DNA of 62,337 nt. Source: Chara braunii (taxonomy: Eukaryota > Streptophyta > Charophyceae > Charales > Characeae). The translations under genes and the position numbers were made by a program. Positions 42,681-52,523 of the stretch are shown here, piece by piece. The notes below the pieces were generated by a model. It was not told the origin of the DNA. It ran no database searches and saw nothing but the letters and a program-made list of their open reading frames with translations. Where the stretch lies: NCBI GenBank assembly GCA_003427395.1, contig BFEA01000015.1, positions 2,021,399 to 2,083,735 on the forward strand, given 5' to 3'. Position 1 is the first letter of the stretch. Each line of letters starts with the position of its first letter.

Positions 42681-43950
42681 ATCCCGACGGAGGCTCGATT
42701 TCTCGAAGCCACGTCCGAAGGACTAGAAAAGACCCGACGGCTTAGAAGGGCTGAAGTGTGGACAAATGTCGTCTTGGTAGCTAAGGTAGTTGGGAACCCC
42801 CTCCGAGATTTCACAAGGGAGAATTGGAGACGGGCCAATGAGAGAGCTCAGGATTACCGATGGAATGAGGAATGGTTAGAAAAACGGAAAACGGACGGGA
42901 GCGGGATTTGGATGTATGTCCCGCATCCGTTTGTGAAGTATGACTGGGTTAAGTCAGCCCACGAGGAGACTGCGGCCCATTTCGCTGTCCGAATCACAGA
43001 GGCGGCAATTGATAAAAATAAGTGGTATTGGACCAGGTCCAACATTCGCGACGATGTTAAGTTCATCGTCTGAAATTGTCAGGTCTGCGCCGCCGACAAA
43101 GCGCCAATTCAGCCGCCTAGGTCGATAGTGCCTACCGTAGTCAAACGACCATTCCAGAGGGTTAGTATGGATACCACCGATATTGTCATACCCCCTGGAC
43201 CGAATAGCTGTGAGTATTCCATTCTGTTGGTATTCGTGGAATACTTTTCGAAATGGATCGAGGCGTATCCATGTAAGACGCGACAGGCGGCTGAAATTGC
43301 GAGATACATCAACCGTTTTCTCGAAATGCACCAAGACACAGAGGAGATCCTTACGGACAATGGGGCACAATTTAGATGGGAAGTCTTGAGGAATCTAGTC
43401 TTACACGGTGTCTCTATCCGCAATACTGCTCCCCACATGTCGCAATCTAACGGACTGGTGGAGAACGCCAATCGAGTGATTAAGACCGCTTTGCGACGCA
43501 ATATCGCGGCAAATGACACGAGGCTGTGGTCTGATATCGTGGACCATATCCTGGCCATCCACCGGGGGACACCCCACAAATCCACGGGTCTGACCCCCTT
43601 CCAACTACGGACCAGTAGTCTGCCCTGTGTAGCCCTACCGAGCCTAAATGATGAAACGGCCCTTCCGTGACGGACCACTAGGGCGACAGATAAGGATAAA
43701 GCCCAACGCCACATAGAACTGATGGAAAAGGTCCTCCCCCGATTGGCCCGAAAAAGACAATGAATGACAGAAATGGCCCATGGGAGACAGGTCAGGAGTT
43801 ACGAGGCCCGGAATGGGAACGCTGGGCATCGGCCCCAATATAAATTAGGGGACATCGTGCAGGTGAGGAAATGTGCTCGCCTGGGCAAGCTAGCGCTATG
43901 ATTCTTCGGGCGATTTCGCGTGGTCGAGCTCAGTCCCAACGGGGTGAACA
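42681..43950 (+). pseudogene. gypsy integrase
   Basis: The N-terminal HHCC domain has AHEETAAHFA and, after a TGA (43071-43073), NCQVC. The catalytic core is intact within 43128-43670: VSMDTTDIVIP carries the first Asp, ILTDNGAQF the second, and SQSNGLVENANR the Glu. The tail has GTPHKSTGLTPFQLR and a decayed C-terminal block YKLGDIVQVR ... FFGRFRVVELSPNG. The stop at 43668-43670, another near 43761 (TGA) and one near 43900 interrupt it. It would insert cDNA into the genome. The second gypsy copy at 10894 is collinear. Confidence 0.9.
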
Positions 43951-44146
43951 CGATGCGGCTTGCGCCGGAGGTGTCGAGAAGTCGATCGGCTCGTCCGATC
44001 ATTCGACACGCGTCCTGCCTTCGTCCTTTCCCCTCTTCCCCTTCTCCTCCATCATTTGCATTGTCCCTCGGTCAAGAATAGGACGACGACTCTCTAGAAT
44101 CCTTTTTTCTCTCTCGACCACCGTCTTCGACTCCGCCTTCATCGCC

Positions 44147-44626
44147 ATGAGTTTTTCGACGGAGCAGGTGATCAACGAGCGTCTGATGATCCCGAGGGGG
44201 CGTTTAGCGACAATTCGGCAGGTGAAGCGACCTTGGTCGAGTTCCGATCTCCTTCAATTCGCAGCCTTCTTCAACACAGCAGCCATCCACGCAGCAGCAG
44301 AGTTCCGTTTCGTACACGCAGGGTCGATGCGTGTACTGGCCGAGATTTCGACTTTCCAGCGCTTGTCCTCGCCCGGCGTAAGCCACATATCCGTCATCGT
44401 CACTTTCATGGGTGATATCACGGTGCTACACCCGACAATTCATGCAGACATCTATCGGCAGTTGCGGGGTTGAACCGAGGAGATCACGGCCGCGTGGGTC
44501 GAGTTGCTGGCTCGACCGAGGGAAATAATCGTGACCTTGAACGATATAGACCTCCGACTCCGCATCTCCAGCAGCGCGCCAGAGATCTTTTTCCCGGAGC
44601 TCCTCCCCTTTGAGTGGCCCCAATGA
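44147..44626 (+). pseudogene. gypsy accessory ORF A
   Basis: The frame opens at ATG 44147 (MSFSTEQVINERLMIPRGRL) and runs 108 codons to a TGA at 44471-44473. It then continues open in the same frame (TEEITAAWVELLARPREIIV ... FFPELLPFEWPQ) to a second TGA at 44624-44626. The single internal stop is probably a mutation, giving an original protein of about 159 residues. I recognise no domain and no transmembrane segment. The copy at 12220-12575 shares the start MSF and the block (I/V)xV(I/V)xFxGD(I/L). The final TGA overlaps the ATG of ORF B. Confidence 0.6.
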
Positions 44627-45676
44627 ACCGTCATCGTCGCTCCCTCTTCAACCTTCCGTCTGATCTCCCCACCTTCTGGCAATCTGCTATCGATCCCGCC
44701 CTCTCCTTCAGGATCCAGGAGCTCAGCGTGCCGATCTTGGACTAAGATAAGTGGAACGGGTGGTGGGACGCTTACATAAAACTCAGCTTTTGTTTGGTGT
44801 GTGTGGTATTTCACTGGGCGGAGCTAGCCCCAAAAGGTGAAGGGGATGAGGTCCAGGACAACGAGGTGGAACTATTGATCGTGCAGGCTTGGCGGACGAG
44901 TACAAAGGGAGAATTGTTGGGTATATTATTCGGCGAGGTGGAAGAAGGCCATCTCGACGCAGTCAAGGACGAGTTGTTGGTGCTCTTGGCGCAGCTGGTG
45001 GACGACTTGCCCTTCAACATCCTGTCGAGGTGTGACGGGAAGCCTGGGACAGACGTGCTCATCGGCACTCTTGCGCGGCATTTTTTGTGGCCCACATATA
45101 CGGAGCTGGACGGGGATAACTGCTTTTACCCGTCCCCGAGCCTCTATCTCGAAATTGACGTCACCGATGTCACACTGTGGGACCCTTTTGTCCGGCGAGG
45201 AAACGCGCTAGGAGCCAGTGACGAAGAAGAAGAAGACGAAGAAGAAGAAGAAGAGGAGTCAGAGGAAGAAAAATCAGGCACTAGTCGGGACTGACCCCGA
45301 CTATATTGGGTCCGAGGAAGAGGAAGAGGAAAGTGGATCGGGAGAACAGAGTGGCCGTCCCCCTCCAAGCAAAGAGGAGGAAGACTCGGAGGCCGAAGCT
45401 TAATGGAGGCGGGAGAAAACGGAGGCCAAACGACCAGTCGAAGAATCTGAAAGGCCGCCACCACAGTTGTTGCTAGGCGATCCATCGCTAAATCCGGAGC
45501 TGCCGCGCGAAGAGTTTGAAGGAAATGGAACCGCAGCAGAGGGGTCAGGAAGTCGACGCCGCCAAAGGAGTGAATCCCCGACTCCGTCTTCTCCGCCATC
45601 CCGAGCCACTCTTCGCCTTCGTGGAAATACGGACGATCGGGCTTCGTCCCCGATCGTTATCCCGCCGTCCCCTTGA
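44623..45676 (+). pseudogene. gypsy accessory ORF B (acidic, RS-tailed)
   Basis: ATG at 44623 overlaps the ORF A stop as ATGA. The frame reads MNRHRRSLFNLPSDLPTFWQ, hits one TAA near 44743, and goes on through WNGWWDAYIKLSF, VVFHWAELAP, ELLGILFGEVEEG, DELLVLLAQLVDDLPFNILS and an acidic run of about 20 Glu/Asp (45217-45275). Frame changes inside the GAA-rich part lead to GSEEEEEESGSGEQSG and then GDPSLNPELPREEF, RRRQRSESPTPSS and the stop at 45674-45676. The second copy (12706-13685) has the same order of blocks and stops at the equivalent point. There is no envelope-like transmembrane pattern. The function is unknown. Confidence 0.6.
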
Positions 45677-45850
45677 CTTCCTCACCCCTCACCAACTCCT
45701 GGGTCGACCCCCGTTCCCAGATGGATGGTGCCCTTTCCCACCCTCTCTCTTCCACCAGTTTTACGTCACCCGCCTTCTCGTCACGGTCGTCCCGCATGCT
45801 ACCACCCGCTCCTTCGCCGCCTCCTTCCCTCTCCATGTCCTTCTCTTCAG

Positions 45851-46216
45851 CGCGACCTGGCAGGAATTTAGTAATATAGAAGTTTATTGCATCATCTCGG
45901 GCACGATCCCCGCCTGTGAAAATTACAAGAACTTCCACGCTGCTATCCCTCGCACCCTCTCCACCCTCTACCCCAACTATCTCGCCTCTCTCCCTCATCA
46001 ACGAGAGCACCCCCGATTCCCCCACATCCACCGCACCATCCACTACACCCGGATCCCCACCGACGATAGGGAGATTCGCCGCTTCATACCTCCCCTCCCC
46101 CAAGCCCATCCACCACCTCCTCCGCCCGTTATCAGATTGCCCTTCCCCGGAAATGTTTAGGATAGAGCCCGTGAATGCCAAACTGAGTGACATCCACACT
46201 CTTATCTTACGGTAAG
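45851..46216 (+). pseudogene. gypsy accessory segment C
   Basis: TWQEFSNIEVYCIISGTIPA, CENYKNFHA and TLSTLYPNYLASLP are conserved in the copy at 13777. A Ser/Thr/Pro-rich tail follows, best read in the frame that ends at 46213-46215. No in-frame ATG lies close upstream. In both copies similarity begins after a C/T-rich stretch ending TTCAG, as at a 3' splice site. It may therefore be the last exon of ORF B. No domain is recognised. Confidence 0.5.
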
Positions 46217-46706
46217 TAGCACGTGCGAGTTCCACGTCGATCCTCGGGTTATACGGGAGCTTGCTCAAGATTGGAACCCCCTAGGCGTCACATATGTGAC
46301 GAACCATTTTCTGTAATCGCGCGACTTTCTGCGCGAAGCTGCTTTGGGGAAATGGGACGGGCTAGATGGGTGAGTTGTGGAAAGATGGGTCAGTAAGGCA
46401 AGTTGCATGGATAACCTCGTTTCTTTTTGTTTTCTGTGGAATCTGTTGGGTTGGTGTCGAGAAAGTCCCACGCCGACGATTGGGTAACCGCGCCTTAACA
46501 AGCGTGATGGACAACGGTTGTCATGACTTCCTTCTTGTTCTGCTGTGAGCACTAGGAATTTTTGGTGCGATCATCGCGCGGGAGTATCATTTTTTGAATT
46601 TTCAACTGATGTCGAGCCCCTACACGCTCACGGAATTGTTTTTGGGCTTCTCGGAATTTCTTTTTGCAATTAGGACTTGGACTAGGAATTTAGGTACTCT
46701 GAATTT
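46217..46706 (+). other. 3' internal region of the gypsy element
   Basis: Non-coding. It contains GTCACATATGTGACG (near 46286) shared with 14368-14382 of the second copy. GGCTTCTCGGAATTTC at 46647-46662 resembles the first bases of LTRs 4 and 5 (GGCTTCTCAA), so the 3' LTR may really begin there, with a ~45-bp insertion before 46707. A polypurine tract is not evident. Confidence 0.5.
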
Positions 46707-47318
46707 TGCTGCGCCACGCTTCTCACTCGCGCACATCTTGCGGCGCTAGGAACTGGGCTCTGATTGGACCGCGCCCTTAATCTTATGTAACTGTTGCTTT
46801 TGGCGGGCGCGATAGTAACTGTATCTTTCTTCTTTCTTGATTTCCTCGTGTTTGCCCGCCTTCTTCTTCTTTGTCTTGCATGCTTAATACTCTGTTCTAA
46901 TTGGCATGAACACCTATACAAAACCGGATCGATGCGTGGAGTGCGGCTACAACCCCCACGTCGTGGCCTGGCCATGCAGACGTAGGCACTTCCTCTCTTC
47001 TCCTCCTGACCACTTGGGCTTAATCCCATATCTTTCGCGCAAGCATGCATGCTATAAAATTTGCAAGCGCGATTAGTTTGCTCTCTATGGACCTTGGAGT
47101 TAGCGCGATCAGTGAGGGTCGGCTAACGAGTCAGCTTGAGAGGTGAGTCGACGAGAGAGTTGGGCGATCCAACGAGCTGGTGTCGGGTATGCGGGGTTGA
47201 CGTGCGGGCTGCGACAGACTGTGGCGCACGGGCGAACCTGGCTTACATGCTCGAACCAAGCGGGGTGACAACTCTATGTTGATGCGCGACGACGGACTGC
47301 CCGCATCGGGAAAGTGTG

Positions 47319-47381
<63 letters not shown>

Positions 47382-48813
47382 AGCTATGTGTGGGATGAGA
47401 TCCCTTCTTCCAATTATCTGTATAATTTTGATTTCTACTTTGGTCGATCTTGTTGCGACTCTCTCGGACTTTCCTTGTAAATCGTTTCGGGTTTTTCTTT
47501 GACGTTTTTGCCTCGTATGCATGCATGAATGAATGCGAACCCTTTTCGAGTGATCTTTTCGGATTCTTAATCTTGTTCTGTGATGCCTGCTTAATTCAAA
47601 TCTCGTCACTTTCTAGTATCCATCTGCGTCGAGCAATAATCCGGAGTCTGATTGAAAACACTCGCTATGGATGGTTTGGGTTTAATTGTTAGCCTTTTAT
47701 CGTCATCAGATCACTGAGAATGCTATGATGTGTTGGCCCTCGATGCCAGGACGATTGCCCCCCCCTCCCCTTCTCTTTCCCTTCGTCACATGAATGGCAT
47801 GGATGTGAATGTAATGGCTGGATCTCACCCGAAATAGCATGGGTAGGATAGTTGCATGCAGGTAGGACACAATCGATATACCGACGTGAGAAACCTGAGT
47901 CTGATCCACTTTCGTTCATGTGCACTTGAGAAAACCGAGTCGCAGCGTACGTGCGTGTCTGCATGAGTCAACCTCGATCCTAACTCACTATAAGGGATGT
48001 GGGAGACCGAGTTCAGTAGTCGGATATGGCTGTAGAAATTCCCTTTTGGATCATCGATCGTGAGAGCCTGAGGGACCCAGAGTATCGCGAATACTGGGAG
48101 GGTGAGCACCTCAGACAACGGGGAAACTTGAGAAACCCGGAATTCCTGTGTCTGATGGAGAACGACCGACTGTGCGCGGGGGATTTTCACTGGGCCGTAA
48201 CTAGCGATCCTAGGGGCCCAGACTATCCGAATACTAACAACACTCAATATTACATATCTCCGGGCTTCATTGTTATTAATACCAGTTTCCATCTCTTCCA
48301 TCTCCTCCTTCCATATCACCAGCTCATAGTGGTACCGTGGAACTCCTTAGCTCGCTATTGGCCCCGCACACCGTGTGAAGAGTGTCAGCGGTACCAGGTG
48401 TATCGAGCTTCGGGATTTATCCGACGAACCTGGACCGAAGTCGAGCAGCGATTACACAGCTTCCGCTTAAGGCCAGCCTCGTCGGATTCCGAAGCTTGTT
48501 ACGAGCGGCGCCGACAACTGTTCGAACAGCGCAACAGCCATGGTGTCCGACCGGTCCACCAGATAAGGGACCGACCACGGCGACGCAACTGGCAGAGGCG
48601 ATAATCCCATCCCCGAAGGATGAAACACCAGATACGATCTTCGCGTACCATCTTGCACCATTGTCCCTAAATTTGCCGCCAGAGATCTCAGCTCTGACCT
48701 GGGACTCCACCCCCACTTTCCTAAAATCCTTGGCACACCCCCTTTTCGCACTTCCGGGCCCCCCATCCCACTCCGATCAGGAAGTCGCGCTGGGCGTGAG
48801 GTTGGGCGTCACA
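46707..48813 (+). repeat. gypsy 3' LTR (LTR 6)
   Basis: Its order is the same as LTR 5: TGCTGCGCCACGCTTCTCAC, TATA box (47053-47058), GAGAGTTGGGCGATCCAACG, (GA)n at 47322-47380, the intact LTR ORF and the terminal block ending GGTTGGGCGTCACA at 48813. Differences from LTR 5 are scattered substitutions, a shorter GA array and small gaps such as CATGATAAG before the ORF in LTR 5. It is the best-preserved LTR of the window. Confidence 0.85.
48026..48604 (+). CDS. LTR-encoded protein, intact 192-codon ORF
   Basis: It opens at ATG 48026 (MAVEIPFWIIDRESLRDPEY), a start codon also present in LTRs 2, 4 and 5, and ends at TAA. Landmarks are EYWEGEHLRQRG, ENDRLCAGDFHWAV, YYISPGFIVINTSF, LLLPYHQLIVVPW, ARYWPRTPCEECQRYQVYR, ASGFIRRT and an Arg-rich C-terminus (RDRPRRRNWQRR). 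There is one C-x2-C pair and no signal peptide or transmembrane helix. Related frames occur in all six LTRs here, the most divergent being 18700-19215. I know of no named family that it matches. Coding capacity inside an LTR is unusual. A non-coding explanation is harder to reconcile with conserved protein motifs at the level of divergence seen between LTRs 3, 4 and 6. Confidence 0.6.
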   Translation: MAVEIPFWIIDRESLRDPEYREYWEGEHLRQRGNLRNPEFLCLMENDRLCAGDFHWAVTSDPRGPDYPNTNNTQYYISPGFIVINTSFHLFHLLLPYHQLIVVPWNSLARYWPRTPCEECQRYQVYRASGFIRRTWTEVEQRLHSFRLRPASSDSEACYERRRQLFEQRNSHGVRPVHQIRDRPRRRNWQRR

Positions 48814-49483
48814 GCGAGGCCCTAACACATTTCTAGTAACCTTTTACACATATCCTACTGCAGTTACGGCCGGATCATCCCGGATGTGGATGACTCTGAC
48901 TGAAGTCATGTCCAAAGCTTTGTAGAATAAGTCCTAGAACACGTTTTAGACTTCAGCTAGAAGACCCACCTCCCCGGAGGATAGAGACCTTGCTCTACAA
49001 CCCACCAAATGTGCAAAATGAGAATGAATCTAAGACTTCCGTTAGAGGACGGAAAGATACACCACCGTTAGTTTTGTCTTTTCTGCATGTAGTGAGTGAC
49101 GGATTACCACTGACACAGCAAGATAACATTCATTGATGACCACAAACTTTGAACCGAAGTAGACCAATCATAAAAGGTAGGAAGAAGAAGAAGAAGAAGA
49201 AAAAGAAGAAGAAGAAGAAGGAGAAGAAGAGGATACCCCTAAGGCGGCTGGTGTGGCGATCAGCCTAAACCGGTCCGGTTCACTCACAGTTTTGCTTGAG
49301 TTCTCTCGCCAGGATTGTTTTTGTTTTTTTTTTCACTCGGCAAATGAAGTCGTGTTCGGGATATTTTCTTACCATCTCGTGTACCTTCTCTCTTGTCCTT
49401 TCTCTCTCTTCCTTTTTTTTTTTTCTTTTTTTTTCTTTTTTCGTTTTTTTTTCTTGAAATGGATTTGCTTATTATACAAAGCC
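48814..49483. other. unassigned sequence with (GAA)n
   Basis: A GAA/AGA-rich array lies at 49179-49231, and T-rich DNA interrupted by C and G at 49409-49453. AATGTGCAAAATGAGAATGA near 49010 is the inverse of a dispersed fragment at 6700 and 23620. No gene is seen. Confidence 0.5.
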
Positions 49484-49520
49484 GAGAACCGGGCCCGGCG
49501 TCCCTCGCAAAAGAGAAAGG
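49409..49520 (-). mobile_element. LINE/SINE tail fragment, minus strand
   Basis: The T-rich tract is followed by GAGAACCGGGCCCGGCGTCCC (49484-49504), the inverse of the shared tail core GGGACGC(T/C)GGGCCCGG. Only the core is recognisable. Confidence 0.5.
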
Positions 49521-50028
49521 TGAGACCTCTGAACGAGGCATCATCGGCCCAGGTCAGAGGGCCCACCTAGTGTGATGTACCCAACAATCACCTATACCCC
49601 ATCTCCCCCATGCACACTGCTTTACCCCGTTGTTTATTACCACTTCCAGTTTCCATCTGCTAATTCAAAGGTAACACAAAGCTTACAAGCCTACAACAAA
49701 CCTACAACACCTACAACACCACAAAGTTATGAACCTACAAAACTACCCACACTGCCTGTGCTGCCTGTTCTGCTTGTACTACATGTACTGCCTGTACTAC
49801 CTGTTCTCTCCTTCTTTTTCTTCTTCTTCTTCTTCTTCTTCTTCTTCTTCTTCTTCTTCTTCTTCTTCTTCTTGCTCTTCTTTTCTTCCTACCTTTTCTG
49901 GCCTGTCTACTGCTGTTCAGAGTTTTGGTCATCAATGAATGTTATCTTGCTGGGTCAGTAGTTACATGCTACGGACACATGTGGCCAGTGGTGGAGTGAC
50001 GCCCAAGGTCCCAGTTCCAGCACTAGCC
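49521..50028. other. unassigned sequence with (TTC)n
   Basis: ACCTACAACA and CTGCCTGTACT repeats occur around 49690-49800, followed by (TTC)n at 49806-49873. Ser/Phe or Arg frames through it are artefacts. Confidence 0.6.
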
Positions 50029-50031
50029 TAA

Positions 50032-50465
50032 GGGTCTGGTTCCACCACAAGATTTTGAGTCCATGGACAACGTCTATGCCCAGACGCGCTCAAAATCGTT
50101 TGTTTGTTTGTTTGTTTTTTTTTTTTTTGTTTTTTTTTTTTTAAACCAACTAGTACCTTTGCCGCTGTGAAAATAGCGGGCCTCGGGTAGGCGTCCGACC
50201 TTTTCAGAGGCCGAAACGAAATGACGGCTGCCGATCAGATTTATCAATGGCAGTCGTCGTTGGGCCCGACCTCCGAATATTCAGGAGTTTGGGAAAACTG
50301 CCAGTTTTCCCTATTTTCCCACGCGGGAAAGGTACGCAATTTTTTTTTTAACAGTGGCCCAGTGCCCAAGGCTCAAATTATCAAGTGGAAATGCAAGGCA
50401 AACACACCCCTCTTCCCATGAGGGCTGGAAGAGCCTCGGGCACTGCGGGTGGTGCAAGCAGGCCC
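50032..50465. mobile_element. 434-bp MITE, TAA target duplication (PIF/Harbinger-like)
   Basis: The left end GGGTCTGGTTCCACCAC and the right end, read inversely GGGCCTGCTTGCACCAC, form an imperfect 17-bp terminal repeat. TAA flanks both sides (50029-50031, 50466-50468). Inside are (GTTT)n and a T-rich tract at 50097-50142. No coding capacity is evident. Confidence 0.7.
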
Positions 50466-50539
50466 TAAGCTGGGCTTTGGCCCCAGTATTTCCGAATTGA
50501 TTGTCTAAGATTGCCGGGTAGACTGTGAGGACCTCGGCC

Positions 50540-50900
50540 TCAGATTAATAAATTATAAGGGACGTTGGGCCCGATTCCCAACTCCTGCAGCTCCCCACGA
50601 ATAGAAAGGAGCTATACACAGAAGGTAGATTAGCATGGGCCCTGCGCATAAATTCGAGAATCCGGTCGCTGTCAAGTAGATGGAGTTATCAGGGGAATAG
50701 GGAGATTTTAGGGAGCTTAGCTCGTAAACTAAACTGGCTGATGCGGCCAGGATAACTCCGGGTCGAATTGTGAGGCCCCCAGCCTCGTTTCATCCTTTTT
50801 GCAATATTATGGTAATGCTTTCCAAAAAAAATAATAATAATAATAAAATATAAAAAAAAATCGAGAATCCCTTGATTGACCAACTCGCCGATCTCTGTTG
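50540..50900 (+). mobile_element. LINE/SINE tail-related fragment
   Basis: AGGGACGTTGGGCCCGATTCC and TGCAGCTCCCCACGAATAGA (50559-50605) match the shared tail core. An A/AAT-rich tract at 50824-50860 ends the unit. GTGAGGACCTCGGCCTC (50527) and GTGAGGCCCCCAGCCTC (50770) are partial repeats. Confidence 0.45.
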
Positions 50901-50919
50901 AAATACAGACCTAAGTTCT

Positions 50920-51076
50920 AAAACTCCGCTGGGGCTATCGAGTCAAATCCTACAGGGAACGGGGTGTTGTCAGCAGTAGAGTGGCCTTGTCGTCACGATC
51001 TGTTGAGATTCGGCCCTTTGTTCCAAAGGTTTCCTAAAGAAAAAACTCCGCTGGGGCTATCCAGTCAAATCCTACA
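50920..51076 (+). repeat. 35-bp direct repeats 122 bp apart
   Basis: AAAACTCCGCTGGGGCTATC plus AGTCAAATCCTACA occurs at 50920-50954 and 51042-51076 with one mismatch. It is a local duplication of unknown origin. Confidence 0.8.
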
Positions 51077-51334
51077 ATTCTTAATTAGATGGAATCTGGC
51101 GCAGCAACCCAGTCCACAAAACAGTTCAAATCCGACGATTCTGAATTACCTATGGCCGGCCGGTCAGTTGGGTGAGTGATGGTATCCCAAGGCCCAAAAG
51201 AAACGAAAAAAAGAGAATCACTTTATTGGCAATATTTTATGCAACTGTTTTTATTTGGGAAAAAGAAAAGACATGTGGAGAATCTCGGCCGCGCGGCAGT
51301 ACTGACAAAAAACACGTTGTAATCTATTCTGCCG

Positions 51335-51374
51335 TCTGAACATGTTTTTTTTTGTTTTTTTTTTCTGAAAATGT
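51335..51374 (-). repeat. poly(T) insertion flanked by 11-bp direct repeats
   Basis: TCTGAACATGT (51335-51345) and TCTGAAAATGT (51364-51374) flank a T tract with one G. There is one mismatch in eleven. It is consistent with a bare poly(A) tail insertion on the minus strand. Confidence 0.6.
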
Positions 51375-51446
51375 TAACCAGATTGCGAATCCTGTCGGAC
51401 ATGGCGAAGGAAACGCAACTCCGACTCGGCGGCTTTTGGCCCATGA

Positions 51447-51641
51447 GGGCATTCTCGCACCAGCTGAGGGCTTTTCCAACTAAGATCTGGTCGTGATGCT
51501 GTCAGATTCGTGCAGGTGTGGTCGCATTTGCGGTCAGATGCATTTAGGAAAGCAATACCATCTTCACTCGATAGCGCCCGGTCATTATGGCTGCATATGG
51601 ACTATTCGGGTGGAAACGGAAGACTTAGTGTGAGTATGCCC
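51447..51641. mobile_element. 195-bp MITE, TGA target duplication
   Basis: The left GGGCATTCTCGCACCAG and the right, read inversely GGGCATACTCACACTAAG, are imperfect terminal repeats resembling GGGCACGCTCACACTAGG of the element at 7478. TGA lies on both sides (51444-51446, 51642-51644). It is probably a deletion derivative of the same superfamily. Confidence 0.65.
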
Positions 51642-51669
51642 TGAGATTATAAAGTGTAGTAGCCGCTCC

Positions 51670-51835
51670 GGGGCCAGGTCCCACGAGCAGCGTTGAGTTT
51701 TCTCAACGCCTGAATCTGGACGCGTTCGTGGAGATGTGCGGTTGAGAAAACTCAACGCGATTTCTGCACATATCCACAGACACGTCCAGATTCAGGCGTT
51801 GAGGAAACTCAACGCTGCTAGTGGGACCTGGCCCC
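51670..51835. mobile_element. foldback MITE, GGGGC-AGGTCCCA family (copy 4)
   Basis: GGGGCCAGGTCCCACGAGCAG at the left pairs with a right end reading inversely GGGGCCAGGTCCCACTAGCAG. The internal block GCGTTGAGTTTTCTCAACGC is itself palindromic and recurs in part. CTGAATCTGGACGCG and its inverse are shared with the other copies. Confidence 0.85.
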
Positions 51836-51866
51836 CGATCTGTTTTCCGATCCGATGATCTGGGTG

Positions 51867-51912
<46 letters not shown>

Positions 51913-51938
51913 NNNNNNNNNNNNNNNNNNNNNNNNNN

Positions 51939-52523
51939 GTTATCCTGGCAGCCTCAGCCAGTTTCGCTTACGAGCAATGCTCGATTCACAATGAGTGCCC
52001 TACCAAACAGACCAGAAGCTGGAAACCGGGTCCAGCGTCCCTTTCTTCTGCACTCTTTCTTAGATGCTACCTTAGAAAAACTCAGAGTGATCCTATCCTT
52101 ACCGCATAACCATTAAAATCGTCAGCTATACTGGAAATGAGGTCCAGCGTCCTGTCTTTTTCTGCTTCCCCAAAAAAAAGGGATATATACTTAAAGCTCA
52201 GTAAAAAAAAAAAGGTAGGGGGGCTTAAGGGAGCTATCCTAACCAGACAAGCTCTCTTAGTCTCACAAAATTGTCGTCAAAAAGTACGACTGTGGTATAT
52301 GCCACCCCATACAGCTACGTACTGCAATCACAGCTGTTGTCTTCACTGTATTGTTGATCATTTCTGCTCATGGTTTCTGGGGTCCGTACCTCCGGAGGCA
52401 GAGTACCAGATTCCCTGAGTAGGAAAACTCCCACCCTTGTTTCAGTCTTCCTTCTCCCTAGGTCGGCCTAATGCGGCCTAACATTGGCTTAAGAAAAGGT
52501 CCCATCCTGGAGCTGTCTGTTTC
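51939..52523 (-). other. LINE 3' untranslated region
   Basis: It contains two inverse tail-core motifs, near 52021-52045 and weakly near 52131-52153, plus short A tracts at 52171-52178 and 52203-52213. There is no coding. A second, incomplete insertion of a related tail into this UTR would explain the repeat. Confidence 0.5.

Noticed and set aside
44147-46216. Envelope-like glycoprotein downstream of gypsy integrase
   Set aside because: No signal peptide, transmembrane anchor or cysteine pattern of an envelope protein is visible.
45657-46268. 203-codon minus-strand frame
   Set aside because: It is antisense to accessory segment C, whose plus-strand peptide is conserved in a second copy.
49729-49938. 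Poly-Ser and poly-Arg frames
   Set aside because: They are translations of the (TTC)n microsatellite.
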